DNA from: Odobenus rosmarus divergens
Taxonomy: Eukaryota; Chordata; Mammalia; Carnivora; Odobenidae
Length of the DNA: 64,000 bases
Direction of reading: 5' to 3'
Assembly (NCBI RefSeq): GCF_000321225.1
Contig: NW_004450286.1
Span: forward strand, 274,204 to 338,203
The number at the start of each line of letters is the position of its first letter. Position 1 is the stretch's first letter. Shown here piece after piece: positions 45,462 to 56,587 of this stretch. The notes under the pieces are model-generated. The model did no database searches, was not told the DNA's origin, and saw only the letters and a list, made by a program, of their open reading frames with translations. A program made the translations under genes and the position numbers.

Positions 45462-45660
45462 TGTCGCCGCCGCGCCGCCGCCGCCGCCGCCGCTGCCTCC
45501 CCGGCCGCCGCGGCCACTGCGAGTCGGGGCTCCGAGGGGCCGCAGGCCGAGCTCCGCCTCCCGGCCCCGCCCCGCCCCGGCCCGGGGCCGCCGACGCCGG
45601 CGCTTCCCGGTTTGCAAACCCTTCCCCGGCCCGGCGTCCCCGCGCCCCCGCGCCCATTGC
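45462..45660 (-). other. SLC29A3: SLC29A3 exon 1, mainly 5' UTR (5' border unknown)
   Basis: The 3' border is set by the donor GCGGCGACA/GTAAGT. The exon joins exon 2 so that its sequence runs in frame into the ENT3 ATG with no stop codon. It ends in a CGG-repeat tract. An ATG at 45657-45655 (gcaATGG) is in frame with ENT3 and would add 68 residues if the transcript begins upstream of it. The left-hand limit given here is arbitrary. Confidence 0.55.
45470..45494 (-). repeat. (CGG)n trinucleotide tract in SLC29A3 exon 1
   Basis: On the minus strand a run of CGG units, interrupted by a GCG, lies just before the exon 1 donor. The plus strand shows the ccgccgccg pattern. It is short (about six uninterrupted units). 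Confidence 0.85.
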
Positions 45661-46241
45661 ACAGGCGGACCGCGTGAGGCGCCGGCCGCCCCGTGCACCG
45701 CCCGCCCGGGCCCTGGAGCGCGCGCTCCTTCCGCCCCCTCCCCGGGAGCCGGCGCCCCGGGGCCCGGAAGAGCTCCCGCTCGCCCCCAGACTCCTGCAGA
45801 GAGCCCCCTCTAACTGCAGCCCCCATGCCCCTGCTGGCCCAGCCACCCAGCTTTGGCGCCTACTGTCAGGCCTCCTGTGTGCCAGGCCAGCGCCATGACG
45901 CTTTTCCTTGTCACCGCCTTCCGGAGGCCCATGGTCTGGCTGAGGCGCAGGGGAAGCTGGGCCGGGGGCGGGGGTCGGGGGAGGGGGGGACCGGTCCTCG
46001 GGACCATCCCGCCAGGCTCTCCCACCAGCCCCCGGACTTTCGTGTTCGCGTCCCAACGGCAGGCCAATGGGGCCACCTTTACCCGCCCCACTTCCTCTCT
46101 CTGCCAGGCCCTTCACCCCTCGCAAGCCTGAGGGCCAGGGGTGCAAGTGTGCCCCTTTCACAGACAGGAGAAGGCTGCGTTTACGGGACGCCGAGATGGA
46201 GCTGCGGTTCTAAAACCCCTGCCCGCCTGTGATGGCCCCCG

Positions 46242-46255
46242 CCACAAGGGGGCGC
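46242..46255 (+). promoter_or_regulatory. CTCF-type motif, plus orientation
   Basis: CCACAAGGGGGCGC matches the CTCF core CCASYAGRKGGCRS at 13 of 14 positions; the mismatch is the weakly constrained fifth base. It lies about 0.5 kb upstream of the SLC29A3 CpG island. Binding is not shown by sequence alone. Confidence 0.6.
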
Positions 46256-46360
46256 CCAGTGCTGGGTGCTCTGGGGCAAGGTGAGGCTCAGAGGAGTTTC
46301 CTTCATTCAACAGACCTACTGCAATGAGGACCTGTGATACCGTGATATAAATATATATTT

Positions 46361-46560
46361 GGGGGGCGCCCCAGTGCCTCAGTTGGTTAAGCGTGGGACT
46401 CTTGGTTTCAGCTCAGGTGTGACCTCAGGGTCCTGGGGTCCAGCCAGGCACCAGCCTCTGCACTCAGCGGGAAGTCTGCTTGAGATTCTTGCCCCCTCTC
46501 TCTCCCTCTGCTCCTCCCCCGCTTCCCACACGCTCTCTCTCTAAAATTAATAAAAATATT
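46361..46560 (+). repeat. Carnivore tRNA-derived SINE (CanSINE), plus orientation
   Basis: It begins GGGGGGCGCCCCAGTGCCTC, continues with gttggttaagcgtgggactc and a CT-rich zone (ctctctctccctctgctcct), and ends with an A/T-rich tail that merges into a TA-rich stretch. The copy is diverged. Confidence 0.9.
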
Positions 46561-46599
46561 TAAAAATATATATATACATACATATATACATTTGGTGTT

Positions 46600-48200
46600 A
46601 AAGAAAGAAAACCGCAGGCCCCAAATGACAGAGTTCCCAAACCGGGGCTTAATACCCAAACTAAATGCAGTTTCAACCTCCCCCAGAAATGTGGCCTTAA
46701 CTGGTCAGTCAGGAAATTTCTTTCCAGCAGCACCAATGAATCTGTCACCTGGGGCCCTCTCTATCCCACCCCACCCCCGACGGAAGATAAGGCACTCCAC
46801 AGGATAAAATATCTTGCTTTTCCCCTAGCAAACAACCTCCATGGGAGAGATCTTTGTTTTTTTTCCTAAAAACTTTTTTGCCCCCACCCTCCCTTTATAA
46901 AAACCTCCCATTTTGTACAGTGCCTCGAGTGCCTCTCTGCTTGCTAGATGGGGTGCTGTCCGGTCCATGAATCATTTAATAAAGTCAATTAGATCCTCAA
47001 ATTCACTTGGTTGGATTTTGTTATTAACATTGGTCTGGACATGAGAGCTTCCGAAACCCTTGGAATTTTCTGGGTAAAAGAGGTGATAGTGATGTGGTTT
47101 TGGAATACAGGTGAGGTTCGGTAGAGTGAGGTCTGGAGCCGATGAATTCTTGAGACATCTTTGGTGCAAAATGGTGGTTTATTAAAGCACGGGGACAGGA
47201 CCCATGGGCAGAAAGAGCTGCTGCACGTGGGTCTTGAGGAGTGGCTGATTATATACTCGGGAGCTGGGGGACCTAAGGAAAAGGGAGGTTTCAAAAGAAC
47301 TTTCATATGCTAAAGAGGACCAACCTACTGGATTCCTACAAGATACCAGAGGTCAGGCCACTGTCAAGTTAGGGTTGTTTTCCCTTCTAGCAAGGTATTA
47401 ACATTAAGATAGTTGGGAGATCCCTGGAAGAATGTCACACACATGGGTTGCAGGGTGTCAGCTTATGCTCCGTCTTCAGCTAGCCTTCTGCTCCCTCATC
47501 ACTAGGAGAGTTTTGTTTGTTTGTTTATAATAAGCCCCTTTTGACCACGCCAGGGTTTATGCTAATCAGGTGACTCTTACTGGGCCCCTAGATAGCTTCT
47601 GGATGGGGGAGGGTTGTGCCAGAGGAAGCAACCACAAATTTAGGGGTTGGGATTTTCAGCACCATACCCCCCTCCGCCCCAGGAGAGAAGAGGAGCTGGA
47701 GACTGATTTAATCACAATGACCACAGAGTTCATTAATCATGCCTATGTACCTCCATAGAAACCCCTAAATGGTTGGGGTTCAGAGAGCTTCTGAGTTGGG
47801 GAACACATCTACTTGCTGGGAGGGTGGTGCTTGGCAACTCCACGGGGACAGAAGCTCCTTTGCTGGGGACCTTGGACCCTGTTCATCTGTATCCTTTATA
47901 ATGAACTGCGGATAGTAAGTTAAGTGTTTTTCTGAGTTCTGTAAGCCCTTCTAGCAAAGTATTGAAACTAAAGGCGGGGTGTTGTAGGAACCCCCGACTT
48001 CGTAGCCAAGTCGGACAGAAGTCTGGATACCCTGGGCAGCCCATATGTTCTACTGGCGTCTGAGGTGGTGACAGTCTCAAGGGACTGATGCCATCTCCCA
48101 GCGGTTGTGTCAGCATTGAACTGAATTGCAGGACACCGGAGAGAGGGAGGATTGGTTGTTGGTGGGCAAAAAACCCACATGTTTGGTGTCAGAAGTGTTG
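46600..48200. mobile_element. Composite of old LTR-like repeats, class unresolved
   Basis: Several repeat-like segments lie in a row. At 46,890-47,040 there is a TATA-like ctttataaaa and a poly(A)-type atttaataaagtcaattag. At 47,170-47,640 a segment starts ggtttattaaagcacgggga. At 47,920-48,200 there are gagttctgtaagcccttcta and caagtcggacagaagtctgg. The outer two may be halves of one element split by the middle one. No retroviral gene is seen. The family needs a library search. Confidence 0.45.
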
Positions 48201-48792
48201 AGAGTGAAAACTGTGCAGAGGCCCAAAGGTAGGGAGGGCTGGGGTCTTGCTTTGGAGGAGCTTGCACCCTCCCCGGGGAGGCAGGCCAGCATTGGAAGCC
48301 CTGCAGGGGTGTGCACGGTGCGGTGGGGGCATCGGTGGGCAGGTGCCGGGAGTCAGCAAGGACTGGGCACCCGCCCTATTTCACAGGCGCAAGTCCCAGG
48401 CTCGTAACATTAAGTAGCTGGCCCAAGGTCACAGGACGGTGGAGCCTGTATTTGCTCCCCCCGCAGGTGTGTCTGACTCTGAAGGTGGCACCTGTTTTCT
48501 GCTCTACCACATGCCCCTCCTAAGGGCCTGGGGGTGGGTAGGGTAAGAAGTGGGTTGGAGGTAAACGGGTATGGGGCTTCCCTATCTGGTGGAGGCCAGC
48601 GGCATGGGTGGTAAAGGCAGAACGAAGGAGGTAGGAGTTTATTGACTACACTTGCAAGGAAGAAGCAGGCCGGACAGTAGAGAAGAGACTGTCTGCTAGG
48701 AGGCGGTGGTGGGGAGCTGCAGTTAAGGGAGGAAATGGGGAGATGTGGGAACGTATGGAATTTTCCCCTTTATGGTACCTGTGCCCGATTTT

Positions 48793-48984
48793 TTTTTTTT
48801 TAAGATTTTATTTATTTGACAGAGAGAGACACAGCGAGAGAGGGAACACAAGCAGGGGGAGTGGGAGAGGGAGAAGCAAGCTTCCTGCCGAGCAAGGAGC
48901 CCGATGTGGGGCTCGAACCCAGGACCCTGGGATCATGACCCGAGCCGAAGGCAGACGCCCAACGACTGAGCCACCCAGGCGCCC
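48793..48984 (-). repeat. Carnivore SINE with perfect 15-bp target-site duplication
   Basis: Read on the minus strand it opens GGGCGCCTGGGTGGCTCAGT. The repeat cctgtgcccgatttt flanks it at 48,778-48,792 and 48,985-48,999. The low divergence and intact duplication indicate a relatively young insertion. Confidence 0.97.
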
Positions 48985-50219
48985 CCTGTGCCCGATTTTG
49001 AGTAGCCCATAGGTCAGCCAGGGCCTCTGGCTATTTCCAGGTGGGCCGCCTAACGAGCTCGTTTGCAGTCAGCTGGGGGGTCACTGTGGGCCCTTTTATC
49101 CCACTCAGGTTTCCGTTGTTTAAGCCTGTGACCTAGAAGTGGCCTCTACAAAGGGTTTCTGGGGAGAGGTGACCTTGGAGCTGAATCTTCAGTATGCTTG
49201 TGGCCCATGGAGGGCAGCAGGGAGGATCTTCCAGAAGGAGCAGGAGGCTAAAGTGAAGGCAGAGGGGAGAGCTGTGACATGCCGGTGGAGTGAGGGGTAC
49301 GAGGCTGTGAGAAAGTTCGGGACTGGGATGGCCCTGAGAGCCACACTGGGGGTGTGGTCGTCACCCTGCTGGCCACAGCATTCCTTTCCATGGCACAGCA
49401 TTCCATAAGGGTTTTGCAGGAGAGGAGAACAGGCCCCACCAGGGCTAAAGAGGTGACCGTGGTGATCGCTGGTCACAGGCAGGGCAACGGACTAGAGGCT
49501 GGGGCCACTTGGCTTCAGTATCTGACTGATTTGTCCAGCCTAAAAAAACAGATCCATATTTGCAAGGTTTTAATAATTTGGCCTCTTATGCGTTCCAGGC
49601 CTTGAACCATCCTGGCTCCCATTCCTGCCTCCCGAACCCACGTCAGTGCAGTTTGAAATATCCAGCCCAAGACACTTGGACCTTACCTGAAAGGTGGGGA
49701 AGGGGTGGGCAGGAGGAGGGAGCTGTGGGGGGCCCTGGGACACTGTTTTGGAGGATTTGGAGCCCCTGTGTGGTTCTTGGGGGGAAGGCAGAAGACTTGT
49801 CTTGAATCTGTTTGCTCAGCAAGCTCTCTGTTCCATTTAGCTTGTGCAATGTGCAGATCGGGTCAAGCATCCGGATTTCCCCAAGACGCTCCGATCCTGT
49901 ACACTTTAACTACAGCTGACAAAATAGGCACTGTCGACGGTGAAATGACAAAAACCAGAAGGCTGAAGACCTTCCCAGATGCTGTCCCTGATGGGGAGGG
50001 GGGCGGTCAGGCGGCCCTCTTGCTGCACTTGGCCTCCCAGGGCTGGGCAGATGTTTTCAAGGGACCCAGAACTCGACGTGGAGCAATTCCAGCAGAGAGT
50101 AAGTGTCTATTAAGCGGGACTGCTGCCTGTCAAGGAAGGGGGGTTCTTCAAAGAGCTCTGCGCTGGCTGCCCCCCACCTCTCTCCTGCAGGGACACCTAC
50201 TGGAGTCCAACGTACAATT

Positions 50220-50400
50220 CCATGAGGTAGGTACGCTAGTTAGCCTCATTTTGCATATGAGGACCCTGGGGTTCAGAGAGGTTGGTATCTTGCTCAGAGT
50301 CACACAGCTACTAAGTGGCCAAGATTTAAATCGACACCTTACTGCCTCCAGAGCCCAGCTGGGAACATTATCCAAGTCACACAAGCTCTTAACCCAAAGC
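50220..50400 (-). repeat. MIR SINE copy, minus orientation
   Basis: The order cctcattttgcatatgagga, ggttcagagaggttggtatc, tgctcagagtcacacagcta and ctaagtggccaagatttaaa is the reverse complement of MIR. It lies inside a 315-codon open frame, which argues that the frame is accidental. Confidence 0.8.
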
Positions 50401-53400
50401 CTGCTGACCTGTAGGCAATTCAGCAACAGGCAGAACCTGCGTATTCACACAGCTACTGCCGTAGAAGTTAGCCAGGCGGCTGCCGAGCCCGCCAAGGCAC
50501 GGGGTTGGCAGGCCATCTTGCGACGACGCTCTGTCACTGCAGTGGGTGCAGGCTGGCTGGCTGGCTGGGTGAGGCTGCACTCCTGCCGTCTGGGGCTTAC
50601 TGGACTCCCCCGCAGGGCACGTGGGTCTGGGGAGACAAGGACTCATTCGTAATTGCTGAGCTAATTGTCTGCTCTCACATTACCAGTTCAAATCCACCCT
50701 CCGACTCTAACCACCTCTCCTTCTGTGTCCCACGGCTCCCTTTGGGAAAGTTCTGTGCCTCCTGGAGATTCCAGCCCCTGACCCCTCTGTCTCCCCTCCA
50801 TGCATCGGGCATCTTGCCCTCCACCCTGACTCAGCTGAGATCCCATGGCCCATTGTTGCAGTAGCATCTTAGCAATGCCCCAAACCCCCATGCCCCCGTC
50901 TCCTAGTGGGCCCGCTGGCTGACCATGGATGCACCCACCTACATCTGAGCAGATGAGCCTCGCTGGAGAAAGTCCCCAGCCGGCAAGCAACTCCACTCTG
51001 AATTCATGGTTACCAACCTGAGATGGGCCCCCAGACTCCAGCAGGCTCACAGCATGTCTCCATCCTAGGAAGGGGATGGGCTCTGGAGCCAGAGGGGAGC
51101 AGACCTCCCAGTTGTCGGTGGCTCTATGCCTCCCCCATCCTGTGAGGTCATCCCACCGTAATCCCCCTTGGAGTCGAAGGGACAGAGGCAAGCCACCAGG
51201 AACTGGAGGGAGCACAAAAGGGCTTGTGGACGCTGAGCTGTGCCTCATCAGGACCGGGCAGCATTTGGATGGAGGAGGAATGGCTCTAGGGTGGAACATG
51301 AGATCGGTTTCCAAATCTTTGAAAAGTCGTCAGGGAGTATGACTTAGACATATTCCTAGTGATTGCTGAGGGTGAAATTAGCCCCTACGGTGAAAATAAG
51401 TAAGCAGTCAATAAATGCCATTTATTATTATTCTTTTAGTAAGGAGTGTGTTCACCATCTCTGGAGGTAGTCAAGGGGCGTCTGGACAAGCCCGAGGCTG
51501 AGCTATTGTGGAGGGAATTCTGGCATCAGGTGAAATGCAGGAGATGATGGCCGAGGACCCCCCACCTCTGCCATCCTAAAAGTTGGGAAAATGGATCCCA
51601 GTGAGCCCCTGCAGTTCTCAGGGACAGCTCTGCCCACTGCAACCCCCTTGGGTAATCACGATATTTACTGGTCTGAACACTGGGCATCTGTCCCTGGCGA
51701 CCTGGGGGTAGGGGAATTGCGGAGACCCCAGGGCCTCAGCTCAGCCCTGACCTGGGGTTCATCAGGCAGTGGGGAAGCTCCTGGGAAGAAGACGGGCTGA
51801 GGCCACCATCCCATGGAGGGATGTAGAAGGGGTGCCGAGGCAGGTGCCACTTTCCTTCAGATACCACCCCAGCAAAGTGGCACGCAGGCAGGGGCCTCTT
51901 GGCACTCTGTAGAGAGGGCCCGGGGCTCAGGACTGTCTCAGTCAGCAGACCCCTGAACCAGAGCAGGTCTGAGCCTGTCCCTCCCCTGCTTGACACCTTT
52001 CTAAAGCCCACCTCTGCCAAGCAGATCCCAGGCTGGGCGGGTCTTGTTGGACCTACACGGTGTTTCAAAAAAAATAGGGCCCACAGTTAGCCAGATGGAA
52101 TGATTTCACATACAAATCCCAATCCTGATGTCTGGTTTCTAAAAGCAGAAGGATAGAGCAGTCCTGGGCCCTCACTCCTGCCTGGCAACCACTAGTCTGA
52201 GCCAGTAGTGAGGGCCTTCCCCTCCAGTGGGCTGGGTGGTCTCTGTTAGCTACAGTCTCCACTGCTCCCTATTGCTCCCTAGAGTGCTGAGGCCAAATGT
52301 GAGAGGCCGTCTGATAGAACATTTATCCTCCTGTCCACTCAAGTAGAGATCCATGCTGCTAACAAAAGTGGGAAGCAAGCAATAAGCCAAGACCTCGTGT
52401 GTTTTAAGAACCAGCCAAGAGGGCACGTTTCTTTGTGAAGTGTTGATATGGCCGCTTCTCTTATTCATATGATGAGCAGCCTGGGTCCTGGAGATACTTG
52501 CTTTTGACCCAGGCCTACAGATGAAGCCCTGAGGCTGAACCCAATGCCAAGGAACAGATCTGTGTGAACCTGGAGCAGATGGCCTATGGCAGTTGGGTCA
52601 GCCTGGCCCCTCTGTCCTTCTCAGACTCCCAAACCGATCCTTCGATCCCTCCGCTATGAGCTTTCTCATCTCCATACCTGTGACCATGCAGTTCCTGCCA
52701 CCTGGTGGTTCCTTGGACCCAGTCCTCCACCCCATCCCCAGCTGCTCAGACACCACTACCTTCCAAGGCAGGCCAGCCAGAATGACCCCCTCCCTTCTTC
52801 GTGCTTGTACAAAGCTGGTGCCAGTCCCAGGCTGGCTGCTCCTCAGTTCTGGGAAACTATGGGAACTCACTTTTTATGCTGCAGTGAGCTGCTAGGGGGC
52901 CGCGTCCAAGCATGATTTATCACCCCGCACCCCCTGTTCCGTGCCCATCTATGGATCAGATCAATAAATATTGATTGAATGTCCAAGTATCCCAGACCCT
53001 CTCCCTGGGGAAGCTTTCTAGGCCGAGAAGCTGGGGTGGGTAGATTCAAGCTACCCCAGGGAGGCCCGGGCTGGGTCAGGTCCTCACGGCTGCAGGAACA
53101 GCACAGATTCATGGGTGCCCCCTCCCCAGGATTACCCCCATGTCCTGGGTCAGGGTCCCTGAGAGGTCACCAGCTCCCACCCCCACGTGCAGACACACAG
53201 CCAGAGAGGGCCCTCAGACCATTTCGGCACCTGCGGCAGACATCTGACCCATTACCTGCTAAAGGGACATCAGTGTCTTCTCTTAGCAAGAAGTTTCATA
53301 AAAGGAAGTTGCTGCAAACTTTTGCCTAAAAGAATCTCCCCCAAAATGTATAGCTGAGAAACTATGGCTCAGAGAAACCAACCCCAATGTTCTAAAATAT

Positions 53401-53410
53401 TACGGTTCTG

Positions 53411-53592
53411 GGGGCGCCTGGGTGACTCAGTAGGTTAAGTGTCTGCCTTCGGCTCCGGTCATGATCCCGGGGTCCCGGGATGGAGTCCCGCATTGGGCTC
53501 CCTGCTCAGCGGGGAGTCTGCTTTTCCCTCTCCCCCTGCCCTCCACTCCGCTTGTGCTCTCTCTCTCTCAAATAAATAAATAAAATCTTTAA
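53411..53592 (+). repeat. Carnivore tRNA-derived SINE (CanSINE), plus orientation
   Basis: It begins GGGGCGCCTGGGTGACTCAG and ends with ctctctctctcaaataaata plus an A-rich tail (aaataaaatctttaaaa). The flanks aaaatattacggttct and aaaataccactattcc look like a decayed target-site duplication. The head and tail are of the caniform type. Confidence 0.95.
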
Positions 53593-54169
53593 AATACCAC
53601 TATTCCAGAAAGCCTTTCTCGACGCTCAGCTTAGTCAGTGGCCTCTTTGAGCTTCCATGGCCCCTTTGTCCACTGGTGTCTCTGTCTCCCGGTTAGGCCA
53701 CAGGCTCTGAGGGCAGTGTGTGCCTCCTGGACCCTGTGCCCAGGACTGACCGACAGACACGGTGTGCCGGATGAGCCGTGGAACCCCACCCTCCACCCCA
53801 CCAGCTTGTGTTTGGGGAAAAGTCAGGACTGGGGAGCTCCTCATCTTGAGCTCCTCCTGTTGCTGGAAGGCTGAATCCAGGGCAGGGATTGTGGTAGAAA
53901 CAGCTTCCTGTTGAGGACAGTCACCCAGTTCTCCAGGACCAAGGGCTAGGAAGGCTGGGCTCTTGGTGTGGGATGCCTGTGCCCAGTGCGGAGTGACGGG
54001 TTGGATGGCAGGTTTTCCCGTGTCGGGCGGAGGGAGGAGGCCGGGAGGGAGGAAGGTGCCCTAGGCAGCAGAGAGAGGCTGGTGGAGGCGGTGAAGGAAG
54101 GGGCAGGGAGAGCAGGGGTCCACAGCCCCCAATGGCCTATACAGCAGGCCCTCCGAGCGCTTTAGTTAA

Positions 54170-54480
54170 ACAGGACGCTGGAGTTCCAAGATCAATGGGC
54201 TGAGCCTTAGCAACCAAAATGAGATAGAGACCGTCTTAATGACAGCGAGGGAGGGAAAAGTTAGGGACCTCCATGGGGACATCATTAAGGGAGCCTGTTA
54301 TCCTGTGGGAAACACAGTGTCAGCGAAATGAATTTCCGAGCAGTTATTGGAAAAATAAAACTATTTCATGTTTATACCTCAAGGGGTTGAGACTCTTGGA
54401 TCAGATTCATTATATTTAAATATTTACATGTACAAATATATGTTTGTATTTGCATAGATCTTCCTGAGAGGATATATAAA
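54170..54480. promoter_or_regulatory. Candidate regulatory block, repeat-free and AT-rich
   Basis: The stretch has no repeat signature and carries several transcription-factor-like words: gttaaaca (fork-head-like), atcaatgg, cttaatgaca and tcattaagg (homeodomain-like) and gttatcctg (GATA-like). It lies about 2 kb past the UNC5B 3' end. Activity is inference only. Confidence 0.2.
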
Positions 54481-55972
54481 AAAATAAACCAATTGCCTCT
54501 GGGTGGGGAAGACTGGGGACAGGGAGGGGAGCAGCAGACAGGACGTGAGACTATTCTTTTGTTCTTTAAACATTTTTTTTTTTTTTTTTTTTAGCCATAG
54601 GCTTGTATCCTGTTTTGAATTAAAATGGGCAAGAGTTTTGACAGATTTGCTAAGCGGAACTGGATGAGGTCTTCCTGTGTGTGATCTTGAACCCGAGGCT
54701 GGGGCTGGAATGGGTTTTCTTATGGCCCCCAGTGGCCGGGGGCGGGCAGCTGGTGGTCTGAAGCCTGAGGGCTGCACCAGCTTCGTCACATCCCTGCCCA
54801 GCTCTAGGGCACCTCCTCGGGCTGCCGCTTGGTTATAGGGTTGGAACCAGCCCATCTCTGCCGGCTTCTGGTTTTTCCTCATCCACCCCTGGAACTGTGA
54901 TGGAGCACCCCCCGCACCAGGTGGGGCTGTCACACCCCAGCCTAGAAGCAGGACCCCAAATTACAGAACTACACCAGCCAGAGGGAACTTACAGCCTGGC
55001 AGGTCTAAGGCCCACAATTCATGGATAGGGAAACTGAGGCCCAGGGAGGGACAGTGACCCGCACAGCATCAGAACTAGAACCCAGGTCCCTCCTCCCCAG
55101 GCCAGAACTCTTTGCATCTAGCAAGGGGCAGGTGGCAAGGAGAGGCCCTCCTGCTTAGGTAGTGGGCAGAGGGTGAGGGGTTTAAATGGGTATCTTTGAT
55201 TCCTGTGGGGACCCTAGACAATCTGCCTGCTGATGGGGCTACTTGGTAGGAAATTACCATCCCACACCTGACTCTGCCCACCCTTCCCTGCAGTGCTGCC
55301 CCACCTCAGGCTGTACCCCCTTCCCTTCCTGCCCCCCCCCCACAGATGAGAGTGAATGCTGCAGACACCCTGGGTCCCAGGGGAATGATGACAGTCTGAG
55401 CGGTGGTCTATGCGCATGTGTGTGTGAGTGCACGATGACACTCGGGCCCGCCCCGCTGCGCCATAAGCTCCCAGAGGACCTAGGCCATAGGTGCTCCCTA
55501 CCCGTCGTGGGACAGCCAGGCGACACCTGGCACACACCCCAGAGCCACAGCTCCCTCAAAGTCAGAACAGGCAGGGCCTCTAGGTACCTCATACCTCAGG
55601 GCATGGGAAGGTTAAAAAGGGGTCCACGGCCAAATACACCGGGGGCACCCTGTATTAATATGAAGAGACAAGCTTCTTGTGGGACTTCTCAGAGCCTTTC
55701 ATGTGCTGATGGACACTGTGAGTCTCTCACTATGAGACCAGAGGGTACTTTCACTCCAAACTTCAGAGATCACAGCATCCACCATGAAGCAGGCACTGCA
55801 AGCTGGAAAATGCTGGGACTAGAACTCAGCTCGCGGGAAGGCCTGACGACCAGCTAACAGGGCCCCTGCCAGCCACAGGGCCCCTTTGTGCAAAGTAGAA
55901 AAAAAACACCCCTTCAAGCCATCTGTGGGAAAATTAACACCAATATGCTGATTTTATTAGAATAGGACATTT

Positions 55973-55987
55973 ACTGCCATCTGCTGG
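55973..55987 (-). promoter_or_regulatory. CTCF-type motif, minus orientation
   Basis: Read on the minus strand, CCAGCAGATGGCAGT matches all 14 positions of the CTCF core CCASYAGRKGGCRS. It lies about 600 bases beyond the UNC5B poly(A) signals. It points towards the motif at 46,242, so the pair is convergent. Confidence 0.6.
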
Positions 55988-56587
55988 AAACATAGTAAAT
56001 ACACAAATCTGCAATCTGTGAGAATGGCACCATTCTCCCCTTTAGGTATTTAGAAATGATACTCTTGTCCAGTGTGTCACCTGCCCAGCCATGCATAGCG
56101 GTCCTGAGTCCAAAGTCACGTGATCCCAGCCCACCCACCAATCCTTTTCTACGTGCACCGTTATGTTCCAGGTGAGTGCTCTAAACTGACCTCTCAGCCT
56201 CCACCCTTCAGCATTTCTTGTAGGCAGAAAGGGATGCTGGGGGCTTCATGTCCACTTATCACCTAGCCCACAGCTGGCTCAAATGACTGACCCCTGAACA
56301 TATTTCATGAATGCTTTATGCACTGAAGGTGTCGACTGGGGAGCAGGGATTGGGATGCAGATCCAGCCCGGGCTCTACCTTGCTGTGTGACCGCAGAGAA
56401 GTCCTTATCTCTGTCTGGGCCAATTTTCCTTTCTGTAAAATGAAGCAGTTGAGCTTGATCGTTTCCAGGAGCTCAGAGAGCTGACAATGACCACCCGATC
56501 CAAACCCACAGAACTTTGAGAAAAGCAGGAAGGTCATCCCAGTTGCTGATTGAAAGGCAGGAAGACAACAGAATACAACTGGAATTT

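Larger units (their letters stand above)
45275..45790 (-). promoter_or_regulatory. SLC29A3: CpG island promoter of SLC29A3
   Basis: The stretch is very GC-rich and full of CpG, unlike all flanking DNA. It contains tandem GC boxes (ccccgccccgcccc at 45,565-45,578) and no TATA box at a sensible position. An E2F-type TTTGGCGC lies just outside at 45,852-45,859. It covers exon 1 and its donor, so it is the likely broad, housekeeping-type promoter. The exact start site cannot be read from sequence. Confidence 0.85.
45800..56570. other. Intergenic DNA between SLC29A3 and UNC5B
   Basis: This is the upstream flank of SLC29A3 and the downstream flank of UNC5B. It holds three carnivore SINEs, a composite of old LTR-like repeats at 46.6-48.2 kb, MIR copies, two strong CTCF-type motifs near its ends and a repeat-free AT-rich block near 54.2-54.5 kb. 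An open frame of 315 codons at 49.7-50.65 kb contains a MIR copy and is judged non-coding. No gene was recognised. Confidence 0.75.

Noticed and set aside
45244..46161. A minus-strand open frame of 305 codons across the CpG island
   Set aside because: It continues past the exon 1 donor into intron 1, so it is not a transcript frame as a whole. Only the part between the ATG at 45,657 and the donor is kept, as a finding.
49705..50652. A plus-strand open frame of 315 codons in the intergenic interval
   Set aside because: Its middle is translated from a MIR copy at about 50,220-50,400, and it has no domain, splice sites or codon bias typical of a gene.
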